Numbered from the stretch's first letter, positions 1 through 11,730 are shown. The stretch is DNA of 64,000 nucleotides from Ctenosaura bakeri (GCA_948474755.1 CAOLHI010002139.1:62001-126000), one strand, 5' to 3'. Notes: generated from the letters alone by a model not told the origin. Numbers and translations are program-made.

Positions 1-1499
1 CCCGAATCCCCTTTGAAGTTTGGACTGATCATAGGAATTTGCAAGCCCTGCAGTCAGCTAAGAAACTTTCCCCTAAACAGGCGAGATGGGCTGAATTTTT
101 CCAGAGATTCCGATTTAAAATTGTTTTCAAACCTGGCCGCACTAACCAGCTGGCGGACCCTCTCTCTCGGCTTCCCTGTTTTGTGGGACCCCCTGCTGCC
201 CCCCCTCCAAAACCTTATTTCCTGCCTCCTCTCTGGCTTCTCAAGTCACTACTCGAGCTACAGCTAAAACAAGGCTTTCTGACTCTTCCCTCTGTGACTC
301 CGCTCTCCGTGATGCTATCATTCATTCAGCGCACGGGGATTCCTGGCTTCCGGCGAACAAGGACAAAATAACATGGGTTGATAATCCCCCTTCTATGGCA
401 CAAAGGTCTACGTTCCCCCTGCTGCCCATGAGCATGTCCTTCATCGTCATCACGATTCCAAATCCGCTGGACATTTTGGGTTTTTGAAGACATTGCACGC
501 GATTCGCCGCCTTTTTTGGTGGCCTGGATTAAACTCCTCTGTGCAGACTTATATTAAACAGTGTGCCACTTGCAACGTTGCTAAATCACCCACGTCTAAG
601 CCTCAAGGGCTACTGCAACCTCTGCCTATCCCTTCTGGTCCTTGGGCGGTAGTTGCATGGGACTTATCGTATCTCTCCCTCCTCACAAGGTTTTCATGTC
701 ATCTGGGTTATTACTGATCATTTTTCCAAACAATGTCATTTTGTGCCCCTAAAAAGGGTCCCTTGTGCTGAAAAATTGGCTGACCTGTTTGTTACTCATG
801 TATGGAAACTTCACGGATTGCCTTCTGTAATCATTTCGGACAGGGATCCTGTTTTTACTTCCAAGTTTTGGTCGTGTCTGCTGAAAACACTGGGCGTCAC
901 TCAAAAACTCAGCAGTGCTTATCACCCCCAGACGGATGGCTAATCTGAGCGTGTTAACAAATCCCTTGAGCAGTTTCTTAGATGTTTTGTTTCTGAGAAC
1001 CAATCTAATTGGGCCTCGCTCCTCCCTTTTGCTGAATTTGCTATTAACCATGCAGTTCATTCCTCCACTGGGAAGTCTCCCTTTGAGATTGTTTACGGTT
1101 TTCTACCTTCCCCTTCCCCCCCCTTCTGCGCCTCCCTCTGTGTCGGCTTGGGTCTCTAAATTTTCTGACATTTGGCAATCCGTCTCACGTGCTCTCTCCC
1201 TCGCCAAGGCTTCCCACAAACGCTTCACTGACCGTAAACGGCAGCCTAATCCCCCTTATAAACCTGGTGATTTGGTCTTCCTTTCTTCTAAGAATATTTC
1301 CTCACCCTCCCCATCTAAGAAACTTTCCCCTCACTTTCTCGGTCCTTTTCCTGTGAAACGGGTTATTAATGATGTCTCTTTCGAACTGAATCTCCCTTCT
1401 TCCCTTAAAGCTATTCATCCTGTTTTTCATTCCAGTTTGCTGAAGAGGGCCCCTTCGCTGACTTCTTCACCGGCTGATGTTCCTCAACGCCCCGATTGA
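1..1499 (+). pseudogene. pol: pol fragment: RNase H end, integrase, GPF/Y module (broken)
   Basis: Similarity to the central copies shows the end of RNase H (about 3-180), the integrase zinc-binding region (about 430-600, with CATC at its Cys pair), the integrase core (VTD-like at about 710 and ISDRD at about 835) and the C-terminal GPFPVKR module (about 1340). The protein would end at a stop at 1497-1499, the same point as in the other copies. Reading frame is lost at several places: small changes between 370 and 480, single-base losses near 660-690, a CAA-to-TAA nonsense change at 941-943 just before the catalytic Glu, and a shift in the C run near 1120. It cannot make a full integrase as written. 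Confidence 0.9.
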
Positions 1500-1628
1500 T
1501 TTTTCTACTGCATTTATTTTGTTATTTAGTCTTCCTGTATTTCTACTGTTCTGTGGTATTTTCTATGTATCATATACATATGTCTGTATGTATTTTTATT
1601 TTTATTTTTTTTCTCTCTTTTTTCTCCT

Positions 1629-1642
1629 GAAGGGGGGCAGGA
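1629..1642 (+). other. Polypurine tract of Ty3/Gypsy copy 1
   Basis: A purine-rich run (AAGGGGGGCAGGA) sits directly before the TG of the 3' LTR. In this class it primes plus-strand DNA synthesis. The central copies have the related run GTGGGGCAGGA at the same place. Confidence 0.8.
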
Positions 1643-1969
1643 TGTCGGGGTGCACCCACATTTTATTGCTTTTGTATGGCAGCTGCCTGTGGGAATGGTG
1701 ATAGTAGAATGTTAGGTTATTCCTAGGTGTTGAACATTCCTTCCGGCTGGAATTTCAAAGGAACTGTTGGACAGATAGTCGTCATGGTGATTGGGGTCGT
1801 TTGTCCTTTTACAACTATCTCAGGGGAAACTGTCCTTTTAAGTGTAGAGTGTGGGAACCAGATCCCACTCTCGAGCTTTGACGTCTGTAAGACAGCATCC
1901 CTTGCTATGTTACAATAAATCTTCTATCAAGTTTATTGAATACGTGTGAGCGTGAATCTGTTCCTGACA
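1643..1969 (+). repeat. 3' LTR, subfamily B (327 bp)
   Basis: It starts TGTCGGGG and ends CCTGACA, so it has TG...CA ends. It contains a TATA-like TTTTAAG (about 1836), the motif CTCGAGCTTT (1870-1879) that marks the likely transcript start, and an AATAAA polyadenylation signal near 1913. It is about 20 bp longer than the subfamily-A LTRs, mostly through differences in the U3 part. Confidence 0.93.
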
Positions 1970-2243
1970 ACACCACACCACACCATCTGATGTTACGGGG
2001 TATTCACATGCCACCAATATCATTGATACCTCAGCGAAACTGCTAGCTGGAATGTTCCAGCTGGTTTCATGCCTCCTTTGCCTTTTCCACATAAGGAAAG
2101 TGAGGGTGACTGGAGTTAGGTACATTCAGTCGATCTTTGACTGTCAGCCTTGGGGCCCTGATGATTCCTGGAGCATCAGCTGAGTGTTATTTAGCCCTCC
2201 TTCACTTCCCCAGAACTGAGAAGACAAGGAGGCTTGCAACCAG

Positions 2244-2437
2244 CTTGTTGCTGCTATGTGCCCTCAAACCGTTTCTGACTTATGGGTGACCCTAAGGTGA
2301 ATCTATCATGGGTTTTTCTGGGGCTGTGTGTGTGTGATATACACAAGATCACCCAGTGAGTTCCCATGACTGAGTGGGAAGTCAACCCTGGTCTCCAGGG
2401 TTATAAGTCCGACATTTAAACCAACCAGATATACTCA
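2244..2437 (-). mobile_element. tRNA-derived SINE (Sauria-type), minus strand
   Basis: Read on the minus strand, it has a tRNA-like head with a diverged B box, a GTGACC...CAC body and a tail related to the end of Bov-B (gacttatgggtgaccctaag in plus orientation). The same consensus recurs at about 5686, 10529, 11168, 11731, 22369, 34041 and 50222. Confidence 0.75.
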
Positions 2438-4819
2438 GCTAAATCACCACTAAGGTTCCTGGGTATATTCTTGCAGAGAGAGAGAGATTGGTTCCATAAG
2501 TGGCCACATGGAAACACATGATTGCACTGAGATCAACTACTCTGGGCATTAACGCACTAAAACAGTTATGTTCCAGTCTAAAACAGGGGTGATAAAAGTG
2601 GCTGGTATCAGTGAACAGCTCCCACTCCATACTACAGGGCCCACTGTTGAGCATCTGTGCCTGTCTCTCTCAGTGGATGTAGGGATTGGGGCCATAAGGG
2701 AAATGATACTGATGACAATCTCCTACTGGAAGCATTACTCCCTCATGCCAAGATTGATTTCACACAGCAAGTTCTGTTTTCCTTACTTATATATTCCAGA
2801 TTCAGCAGACACTCCCCCACCCCCAAAGCAGTCAAAGGATGTGACATCAGATTTCACCTGGGGCTAAAAGCTACAAATGAATGCAGCCCCTCTGACATTC
2901 TTTCCAACACAATCTGAAGATGCACAGCTCTTCAGGCTTAAATTCAGAGATTTAAATTTCCATTTTCACGCTTCAACATAGGCACATGCAAACCACAAAA
3001 AGGAGTCCTATTTGGGGAAACGTAAAACCAGCCAAATTAGTTTGACTTTATGATGTGTCAGGGCAGGAAGGGAAAAAGGAAGTTGGGTTTGCTAAAATTA
3101 GAAAGCGCTCGTGCTCCCAAAGGAGTTTGCTCAAGCCCACATATTTCACCACAAGTAGGTGCTGGGCTATATATAACCTCTGTAAGAAATATTTAACTTG
3201 AGATGAGACACAGAAAACTCCAGCAGGATATGGTGAAAAAGAGGGTGGGGAGTTTAGAAATGTCTTAACTTACAGAACTAGAAGTGAATCTTAAACTGAC
3301 ATGTATGTGTGTATGTATCAATGTCTAATACAAATTTCTTGAGGAAGCAAGGAGCATTTTGACATGGTAGAGAGAGAGTGTTTGGAAGCTCAAGACAGAC
3401 TGCTAGGGATGGGTTTGAGAATGAAATTTTAGTTTGCTTCCAACAAGAATTTGCCAGCATTTAAAAATTCTTTGCCTTTGCAATGGAAGGAACTTCAGTT
3501 AAAAAAATTAAAATGGCAGAGAAAGCAAAACTGACAGATTCATCCATCCAGGTTCAGGGATTTGAATGCTTACCTCTTCTAAGTCCCTGTATATTCAGCC
3601 ACAGTAATTCTGATTTAGGGTTGCTACATTTTTTTATATCTATATGTCAGGCAGGTTATGATGTGATCCTCTTGCTGAGAATAGCTCAAGAATTTTGGCC
3701 AATGCACATGGGTAAGAATTTTCATGACATTGACTGATTGCTTGCTTGATTGGTTGATTTCCTGCCTTTCTCCCAAATGGGACTCAAAGCAGACGAAGAA
3801 TTTGCCCAAATCCACACATTTGTTTATATTCAAGATGGAAATAACTAAAAAAAAAAATGTAGGAGAAACCAAAACTGACAGACTTTTTCATGTGTGCATT
3901 TATTTATTTGTATATTACCATGTGTTTTCCTCACTCCCTTCTGCTTCATCTGGAATGCTGACATCCCTGGAAAAAGTTGATAAGAAAGGTGATTAGATAG
4001 ATAAGCACAAGGTAACTCTTGCTGCTTGGGGAACTTAAGTTCTCTGCCAAAAATATCTTTGGTAACCACCAAATAATTGCCTGGGGGCTAAGAGATGACT
4101 GCCTCATTCATGGCCAAAGTTATAATTAGGACAGGAACAAGAAAATACACTACACTGAAACAAGAATATCTTTGTGGGATCGTTCTCCCCCACCCACCTA
4201 CGAACTGCACATTTCATACTCCAGCTGACCTAAGCGTCTTTAACAGAAGCAGTGGTGATGGTAGCAAACATTACTCATAAAGACTCTTCGAGAGGAAAAT
4301 CTATCTTCATGCCTCATTTCTATAAAACGAAGTTCAATTTCCATACATTTTTGTGATCTCCAAGAACATCCAAGCTCTGATCCAAGAAGTCCCTTTGAGG
4401 ATTGTATATGGGAATCCACGCATGCACAAGGATTTCTCTGCACTATTTTTCCCCTTGGGGAGGGAAGTGAGTGAGTCTACCTCCTGAAGCTGGGTCTGCA
4501 AGGGCTCATTCTCTGTAGGATCAGAACATACAACATAGGCCAGCAGAAGAGCAAAAGAGACCCAGATGGGTATAATTTGACAATATATCTAATTCCACAA
4601 TCAAATTTATTTTAGAATATTGGTAGATATTATCGGACCAGCCCAAGATATTTTTCTGCCTGACTGCATACATTTTTTTTCCTGATGAAGATATACATGC
4701 TATAGTGGAGCTGGGAAAAATTAAGGCCTTCTGGCTCTTGGTTCTTAAAATGAAAGATATATCACAAAAAGATTTGCTATTCTTTCAGGTAAATGTTCTA
4801 ACGTGCTACAATGATTAGA
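2438..4819. other. No gene recognised; one short LINE 3'-tail fragment
   Basis: No coding pattern or long repeat is visible. At about 3731-3815 there is a fragment of the type 'cctttctcccaaatgggac', a common squamate LINE 3' end, which recurs near 8600 and 12780. The short open frames here lack family features. Confidence 0.4.
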
Positions 4820-5107
4820 GTTTCCAGCTAGAATCAAAAATCTGGAAGAGATGGAAATGGTCTTCCAGTCCAACCCTCCGCTATGCAGGAAGACACAATC
4901 AAAGCACTCCAAAAAGATGGCCATCCAGCCTCTGCTTAAAAACCTCCAAAGAAGGAGGATCCACCACACTCCAAGGCAAGTGTGTTCCAGTATTGAACTG
5001 CGCTCATCATTAGAAGTTCTTCCTAATGTTAGGTGGAATTTCTTTTCCTGTAGCTTGAAGCCATTGGTCCATGTCCTAGTCTGTGAAGAAGCAGAAAAGA
5101 AACTAGG
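4820..5107 (-). mobile_element. CR1 LINE 3' end fragment
   Basis: In minus orientation this matches the last part of the CR1 reverse transcriptase ORF and 3' end, as seen in the better copies at 34176 and 54001. It shares the stretches encoding the FNLKER-like segment, a conserved Trp-Asn region and the HLSG-like C-terminus. It is 5' truncated and moderately diverged. Confidence 0.8.
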
Positions 5108-5239
5108 ATTGGGAAGATCCATGTTCAAAACCCTTACTGAGCCATAAATCAAATTGGATGGATTTATTTCAGTCCTAACCTCTCAGCCTAACCTTCTTGT
5201 CAAGACTGTTGTACCTCTTTGGAGGAAGGGTACAATTTT

Positions 5240-5430
5240 TTTTAAAAAAAGTCATCCCAGTGACTACTTGAATGGGAGACCACCAATGAGTATCAGGTGC
5301 TGTAGGCTACATTTCAGAAACAGGAGCTGGCAAAACCATCTCTGAGTATTCCTTGCTTAAGAAAACCCTGTGAAATTCATGGAGTCATCAGCAGGTACCT
5401 GAAGTTGCATATACACATACAGCAAATAAC
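5240..5430 (+). mobile_element. 5S rRNA-derived SINE fragment
   Basis: Positions 5252-5310 resemble the 3' half of vertebrate 5S rRNA: 'gactacttgaatgggagacc' followed by 'ggtgctgtaggct'. After this comes a body (ggcaaaaccatctctgagtattcc...) and a tail with 'ggagtcatcagcaggtacctgaag', degenerate but arranged like the Bov-B-type tails of the other SINEs. It is a mobile copy, not a 5S gene: the 5' half of 5S is not recognisable and there is no T-run terminator at the right place. Confidence 0.7.
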
Positions 5431-5685
5431 AAATCCATTGTGTGCTTTTTTAAACAAGCTTTTAAGAGTGAGTTACAACGGCTATAAATAAAAACTGCAG
5501 ATTTATTTTTATATATGTTTTTTATTAACATATTGATGGATTTTTGCCCCACCCTAAATTAGCTCTGCTCCAAGCATGACTAACAATGAAATCTTAAGAT
5601 ATGTAAGCCCAAATCAGTTTAGTAGACTATATGTCCAGGTAAGTGGATTATGCAGATGATACTTGAATCCAGCTATTTGGGTCTT

Positions 5686-5880
5686 GAGAGTCAGCATAGT
5701 GTAGTGGGTTGAGCAGAGGACTACAATCCTGGAGATCAAGGTTTGGTTCCCCACTCAGCCAAGGAAACCCACTGGTGACCTTGGGTGTGTCACACACAGT
5801 AAGCCCCAGAAAAGCCCATGGTAGGTTTGCTTTAGGGTCCCCATAAGTTAGAAATGATGTGAAGGCACACAACACCACCA
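5686..5880 (+). mobile_element. tRNA-derived SINE (Sauria-type)
   Basis: Near full length. The tRNA-like head (gtgtagtgggttgagcagagg, then a B-box-like GGTTTGGTTCCCC), the GTGACCTTGGG body and the tail 'gtccccataagttagaaatg...gaaggcacacaacacc' are all present. Confidence 0.85.
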
Positions 5881-6084
5881 GCAATTTGAGTATCTTGTAT
5901 TTGGCTTTTTCAAACCCATAAGCTACCTTAGACAGAGTACTGAGTAGTACAGTGCTTACTTCAAGTAATTGTTTGAAGATAAATAAGTATTTTCTGCCCA
6001 GGTTAGTTGACTGTGGAGAGGGAAGTTTGACCAATGAAATGTATTCCCCTCCCTTATAAGCACATTAAAGGCATCACTGTTATC

Positions 6085-6215
6085 TTTCGGAGGGGGTCCT
6101 AACTCAGGCCCAGGCTTTGCATGCAGAACATCCCAAGTTTAATCCCCAGTATCTCTAGTAAAAGGGATGAGGTAAATAGTGATGGAAAAGTGGTGCTGAG
6201 ATCTAGAAAAAGCCA
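6085..6215 (+). mobile_element. Second type of tRNA-derived SINE (fragment)
   Basis: The stretch 'aggctttgcatgcagaacatcccaag' followed by 'tttaatccccagtatctc' resembles the A-box/B-box region of another common squamate tRNA SINE (class with 'gctttgcatgcagaaggtccc'). Only the head and part of the body are recognisable. Confidence 0.45.
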
Positions 6216-6284
6216 CAGCAAGTCAGTAATTCTGATTTGGAAGGATAAATAGCCTGATGCAAATAAACTGAGAGGAAGAAAATC

Positions 6285-6655
6285 AACTCCCTCAAAATGT
6301 GGTGCTGGAGTTCTGTGGATATCCTGAACTGCTAACAAGACAGATGAATAGGTCCCAGAACAAATCAAGCCTGAACTCTCCCTAAAAGCCAAGAAGATTA
6401 AACTGAGAAGGTCATACTTTGACCATCGCATGAGAAGGCATGACTCACAAGAAAAGACAATAATGCTTGGGAAGATAGAAGGCAGTAGGAAAAGAGAGAG
6501 ACTGCTTTACAGATGGATAGACTCACAAGGAAAACACATCCCTGAATCTGAAAGACCTGAGCACAGGGTGGTTGACTGATAGGGTGACTTAGAGATCACT
6601 CATCCATAAGGTTGAAATTGACTTGACGGCAATTAACAGCAATAGTATAAGACAG
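6285..6655 (+). mobile_element. Bov-B (RTE) LINE 3' end fragment
   Basis: Translation on the plus strand, with breaks, gives the Bov-B C-terminus: a Tyr-Phe-Asp-His...MRR segment, LEKT-like and MLGKIEGSRKRER, then WIDS. It ends in the tail 'gaaattgacttgacggcaat'. It is 5' truncated, with at least two frame breaks near 6330. Confidence 0.8.
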
Positions 6656-7085
6656 CTTCACAGATCCCATGTCATCTGTTTCTATATCATTACAGATGTA
6701 AATCCTATAAATAACAACCTCTCAGTTCCTCTTAGGGATGGGGATATCTCACACTTTCCTTTTGTCCTGCACCTATATTTTTAAAAATGTTCTTTTCATT
6801 CCAAATATCAGGAAATTTTCAGTGGTATGGTTAACTCTTTGGGAACAAACTGAATCAAAATTCTCCACCATTTGCTCCTTGTACCAACAAAATTAAGTAA
6901 GCAGAGCCACTAGCAGCTTTATGTTAAAGATGCAAAGCTAAGTGTGATGCCTTTTCCCCTTTTACTTCAGTCAAGGATACAACTGCTGTTGCATGATTTG
7001 TTTTACAGCTTAAATAAGAAAGGGAAAGAGAAAAGAGATGTTTAAGCTCCCTGGAGCACAGGCAGAGTGTTACACTAGCTACCTA

Positions 7086-7094
7086 AACAAGTAA

Positions 7095-7122
<28 letters not shown>
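7086..7122. repeat. (CAAT)n microsatellite
   Basis: About eight tandem copies of the tetramer atca/caat, ending in caataaat. Confidence 0.9.
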
Positions 7123-7126
<4 letters not shown>

Positions 7127-7391
7127 GCTTCACAATGAACAAGGCAAAAGAGATGACAGGCACCTAACTCAGCACTAACATGTTTGAATCTGTGTAGATT
7201 CAAAGCCAAACTTTTATTAAGAGATAAGCACTCAAAATTCTGGGCTTCCACAGACAAATTTGCCAAGTCTGGCTTGTCTAAATCCATTTTTTAATTTCAA
7301 GTGTGTGTTTTTTACCTTGACTAATTAATAGGAAGCAGTGGATTTTAGAGAATTCTCATTAAAACTAAAAATAAAATTTCATCCAGATATA

Positions 7392-7843
7392 CAGTCCTCT
7401 CTCCATATTTGCAAGTTTGACGTTCACAAATCTGACTGTTCATAAGACGTGTGCATCTATTCCCTTACCCTCTTGGACAGGTGACAAGGTGATGGGAGGG
7501 GGCAGCAAGGACAGAAGTCATGCACCTGCATTCTCTCATCCACTCAGGTGGGCAACAAGGCAATGGGAAGGGAAGAGTGAGGAGGGCAGATGTGTGTATG
7601 CATTCTCTCACCTACTCAAGTGGACAACAAGGCAATAGGAGGACACAAGGTGGGAATGGACACACATACATTCTCTCTTGCCTGGGAGGGTGATAAAGTG
7701 ATGGGAGGGGGAGCACAAGGAGAGAAGGTGCACGTGTTTCCTTGCCCACTCACTTGGGGGTGGGGGAGGCAAGATATTTGCTGTTTTTCCACTTTTGCAT
7801 GGGTTCTGCACCTTGAACCCTCACAAAAGTGGAGGGCTAACTA
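7392..7843. mobile_element. Mariner/Tigger-like MITE with TA duplication
   Basis: The left end CAGTCCTCTCTCCATATTTGC and the right end (inverse of GTGGAGGGCTAACTA) form imperfect terminal inverted repeats flanked by TA (7390-7391 and 7844-7845). The same ends and interior wording ('cacttttgc...ggttctgcacc') occur at 32658-33134 and 60622-61040. The interior holds degenerate repeats of about 80-90 bp around 'ggtgacaaggtgatgggaggg'. No transposase is visible. Confidence 0.7.
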
Positions 7844-7845
7844 TA

Positions 7846-8984
7846 TATGGCCCAAGACTCCACACAACTCCAGCTGACTGAAACTAGTTGACAGAAACTA
7901 GTTAGTGACCACTAATCTGAGTGCATCAGAAGTGCGCTACACCACTACACCTACACTAGCAGTATAGGGCAGAGCTACTTCACATGGTGATCCTTGGACC
8001 AGTCCAAGGCCCTGAGGCAGTGGTTGCCAGTCCCTGGAGGGCTTCCAGGAAAGCTCCCAACAATTGTATCCAACAGGCACAACTACTCTTCCTGGTACAT
8101 TGGAAAAAATAATTACTGGTCCTCCAGATCAGATGGGCCGACACGCACAGGTATAGGCTACTGCAGGCAATTGCAAGAACAACTAGGCGCTCCTGCTAAG
8201 CAATGTCTATAGCACTACTACCATAACCAGATAAGCACACAAGACCCTCTGACCAGGTCCTGCTCAACTTTGAAGCTAGCCGGGGGTGGGGGCAGAAGTC
8301 AACAGTCCCACCTTGTACAAGCCAAAGAACTTTGCATTAGCACAAAGCCACCCTTGGATACAATTATTGAAGGCAGAACCCCAAGTGGCTATGCCCTAAA
8401 ATATCTAAGTGTATCTTTGTGCCAGCTGACAATTTTGAAAGCAAAAAATTATAGATGAAACTATAAACATCAGATTTACCATAAACAAAAGGAAAAGAAG
8501 TCACATTATTTGGGCTTGGAAGTCACATGTAGTCCTATTTAATGCAGACAGAGATGAAGCACCATTTTAAAGTGGGGGGGGGGGAGAAGCTCAGAAATAA
8601 GCAATCAATCTCTTTCTTTATATCCCACCTTTCCCCAAGCGTTGGACTCAAAGCTGTTTGCAGAATAAAAAGAGGTGCAAGTTATACGAAGATACAAGTA
8701 TGTAATTTAATACAATTGCACAGAATTAACATGCATTTCCCCTCAAAATATCTAAATAGCCACTGCAAGATAAGTAGCAGCAGGATCACAAGGTACAGAG
8801 AGCAGGCTTTTAACTCTTCCATCCAGCACCATCATGATCCAATGTAAACAACCTTCATGAAAGCTGTTCCTTTGTCAAGGAAGGAAAACCTAAATTGGCT
8901 ATTAAGCAAATCCTGGAAGTTCTCATAAGTTCATGATCATTCCTTCCTATTGGCCAGGTGTAAAGAAACTTCAGATGTCAAATT
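7846..8984. other. No gene recognised; LINE 3'-tail fragment near 8600
   Basis: 'tatatcccacctttccccaag' at about 8615-8650 is the LINE 3'-tail motif also found at 3740 and 12790. A G9 run lies near 8574-8583. Nothing else was identified. Confidence 0.4.
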
Positions 8985-9095
8985 TTAGTTCCACTCAGCT
9001 CCAGCCAGCATGGCTAATGGTGATGGTTGGTGGGAATTAGACAACATCTGGAGAACTGTAAGTTCCCCAGTAGCCACTATGGCTGAAGATTTGTA
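8985..9095. mobile_element. hAT-like MITE fragment
   Basis: 'ctccagccagcatggctaatgg' followed by 'gtgggaattagacaacatctgg' matches a very common amniote palindromic MITE whose ends read like 'gggaacctgtggccctccagatgtt'. Related fragments lie at about 10055, 10885 and 31889. The assignment to hAT rests on memory of that family. Confidence 0.5.
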
Positions 9096-9140
9096 GAACT
9101 GTAGTCCAAAAATAACTTCTCTCAGCTTTGGTGTATGCAC

Positions 9141-9162
9141 GTACGTGTGTGTGTGTGTGTGT
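9141..9162. repeat. (GT)n microsatellite
   Basis: Alternating GT over about 20 bases after gtacgt. Confidence 0.9.
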
Positions 9163-10050
9163 TCAGGTAAAACAACATATTTAGGGTTGGGGGAAGAAAC
9201 AAAATTTCCTAAAAATATATTTATTGTTGAACCACAAGGTTACAACACTTCCCCTAAGCACCACCCTTCCCTATATACTTGAAAGTGATCCCTAGATGTT
9301 TGAGGCCCCAATGGCGCAGCTCTGAAAATAGTGAGATAGTCAACAAACAAGAAACCACAGCAGAGCTGGCAACAGTGGCAAAGCAATTCTAACATCATGA
9401 CAGACATCCTTTGCCATTCCAGAAAATATTTCTATACAGGCCTTATGGAACAGTTGTATAACCACCAGCAACTCTGGCTAATGGAACTTTCCAAAAGGAA
9501 AAAAAACAACCGCCACCTTATCCTACTGTGAATGTAACAGATAATTCCTGTGGGTGTGGGTGCATGTCTGTTCTAAACAGCTTAGAAGCCTCTTTTTCCC
9601 ATGCCTATATGAGCAACATAGAACCTCATATATTAACACTTACAAACCAATCTATTGTGAAGAGAAAAAGAGCCACAGATTGGTCCTCCATCCTTTTAAA
9701 TTATTGGTAGGAGTACAGTGATTGCAAGTAGGGATCCTGTTTGATTGTGACCAATCCATCTTTTATGCACCTAGAACAGTGGTTCTCATTCTTTTGTGTC
9801 TCCAGGTTTTTTGCACTTCAGCTTCCTAATTTTTTGACACTGGACATCCTGGTTGTGTATTGAAGCTAAATTCAACTGGAGCATCACAAGCTGAAGAACA
9901 ATTGAATCACAGCATGTCCATAGAATAAAAGAGTTGGAGGGGACTCTATAAATTAAGAACAAGCAACCTGATGCTTTTCTGATGTCTTGGACATTGTGAT
10001 ACTTTTTCTGTTTTAGACTTTATGATTTTTTTTTGGACCTTTTGATGTTA
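9163..10050. other. No gene; traces of old repeats
   Basis: At 9778 'cagtggttctcattc' looks like a hAT-type terminal end, without a clear partner. At 9915-9955 'catagaataaaagagttgg' looks like a scrap of CR1 3' end in minus orientation. Otherwise unassigned. Confidence 0.3.
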
Positions 10051-10054
10051 TTGC

Positions 10055-10160
10055 CATCAGAGTTGGCAAGCATGTCTAATGGCCAGTGATTGTGGGAGGT
10101 GCAGTCCTGAAACATCTGAAGGGCATCAGGTTACCTACCCTGTTTCAGACTATTCCAGCC
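10055..10160. mobile_element. hAT-like MITE fragment
   Basis: 'ggcaagcatgtctaatggccag', 'gtgggaggtgcagtcctga' and 'catctgaagggcatcaggtt' match, with divergence, the same MITE as at 8985. Confidence 0.5.
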
Positions 10161-10528
10161 CCCTGCTTAATGTGGGATATCAGGGTCCAGAACAGAAACA
10201 AGGAGTCCTTTGCCCTTGATGGGTTTCTCCAGAACTCCTGCTTCCCTACCAATGAACAAAACGTTGTAGTTCAAAACATCATGCGTGTGTGAAAGGACCT
10301 CTGCCCCAGCCTAAAGAATGCCCAACATACAATTTCCAGGCTCTGTTTGAAGGTCTTAAGCAATGGAAATCATACTACCCTTAAAAAAAAATAAACAAAC
10401 CACCTTCATCATTGGGCTGGTCTTACAGTCGCTAAGTTGCTATGCATGAAGTTTCAGTGAAATATTATAGAAGCATTTTAGTAATACATACCTTCTTTTC
10501 TCACAGACTGAGCTCAAAACTGGTCTCA

Positions 10529-10725
10529 ATATTGTGTAGGAGTTTGAGTACTGGGCTACCAGTCTAGGAGATCAAGGTTAGAAACCCTCAGTGACCATGG
10601 ATAAGTCATGTTCTTTCAGCTGTAGAAAAAGGCAATGGTAAACCTTCTCTGAACAAATCTTGGCAAAAAAACCCTTAGATAGGATCACCAAAAAATAGAG
10701 TTAACAACAACAACAACAACAAAAA
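10529..10725 (+). mobile_element. tRNA-derived SINE (Sauria-type)
   Basis: Head 'gagtactgggctaccagtctagg', body 'ggcaatggtaaaccttctctgaacaaatcttgg' and a tail ending in a run of ACA repeats. It keeps the 'gaacaaatcttggcaa' middle that several of the other copies have lost. Confidence 0.8.
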
Positions 10726-10884
10726 AGCTGAGAGAAAATTTCGTTTTCCAGTGTGCAAGCAAGTGGATAATTTGCACAACATTAATAACTGGCTGCCCTT
10801 TTATGGAACACAGAGCCAGCTCCACCTAGCTGACTAACAGTTCTGGCTTTGGGGTCACTTGTAGAAAAAAGGGAAGCAACAGGA

Positions 10885-10985
10885 CAGAGGTGGTAGTTCT
10901 AGCTCCATCAGTCCAATCCATGATAGCTAACAGTCATAGCTGATGGCAGTTGTATTCCAACAACTTCTGAAGAGCCATTGATCTC
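10885..10985. mobile_element. hAT-like MITE fragment
   Basis: 'gatggcagttgtattccaac' followed by 'cttctgaagagcca' matches the palindromic MITE family at 8985 and 10055. Confidence 0.4.
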
Positions 10986-11167
10986 TCAACCCACATGACA
11001 AATCAATCAGGAAAATATGTGGCAAGCACAGAAGAATAAAAGAGCAATTGTATTCAAGGCTCAGTCTTTAGCGAAGTAATCAGTTAAATACTTGAAGCTG
11101 AAATGATTAAACAATCAATTAAAACAGTGTTCTAGTTTCTCAGTTTCTTCTATTAATATTGCAGTAC

Positions 11168-11283
11168 ATCCATTGGGTGACCCTGGATGCATCACATATT
11201 CTCAGCCTCAGAAAACCCCTTGATAAGTTTGCCTTAGGGTTGCCACAAGTCAGACATGACTAAAAGGCACACAACAACAACAC
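11168..11283 (+). mobile_element. tRNA-derived SINE (Sauria-type), 5' truncated
   Basis: Only the body and tail remain: 'attgggtgaccctggatgc', 'gccttagggttgccacaag', 'ggcacacaacaacaac'. Confidence 0.8.
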
Positions 11284-11730
11284 AATTCTACTAAAAGGCA
11301 TTTGTAACTTTTCACTGTGCAAGACATTTCCTTAACTGATTTGCTATGCTTTTTGCAGTGCTGGCATTACATTAATCATAGTTTGCCATGCCATTTTATG
11401 CATAACAATCAATAGACAATCACCTTGACATTTTTTGCTGTCATGGGCCATGGAAACACTTGTGGCTCAACCTACTACAAATAACAACATCCATAACAAA
11501 ATTCCATGTATCTTTTGTTCCTCATCATCCCTGCTCACCTATACTATGAATGAAAAATAAGCTTAGAAAGGGAAATTTCCAAGTAAAAGTGATGACAGTG
11601 ATGAAATGAGATTCAGCCTGTGTAAAGTTATGGGCGATAATGTCACTTGCACAAACAATTTCAGAGCAATTCCACATGATGTGATGGTTAGTCTACAGGA
11701 TCTTATATGACAGAGCTTTATTTAATCAAT

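Larger units (their letters stand above)
1..1969 (+). mobile_element. Ty3/Gypsy LTR element, copy 1 (subfamily B), 3' part
   Basis: The window opens inside the RNase H region of a sushi/Tf1-like Ty3/Gypsy element and runs through integrase, the polypurine tract and a complete 3' LTR. The 5' part lies outside the window. It is nearly the same sequence as the minus-strand copy at the right edge (61269-64000), and clearly diverged from the two central copies at 25659 and 35916. The 5 bp after the LTR are ACACC, but the other target-site copy is out of view. Confidence 0.93.

Noticed and set aside
5245..5313. 5S rRNA gene
   Set aside because: Only the 3' half is recognisable, diverged and fused to a SINE body, with no terminator after it.
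7590..7877. Open frame of 95 residues
   Set aside because: It reads through degenerate repeats inside the mariner-like MITE.
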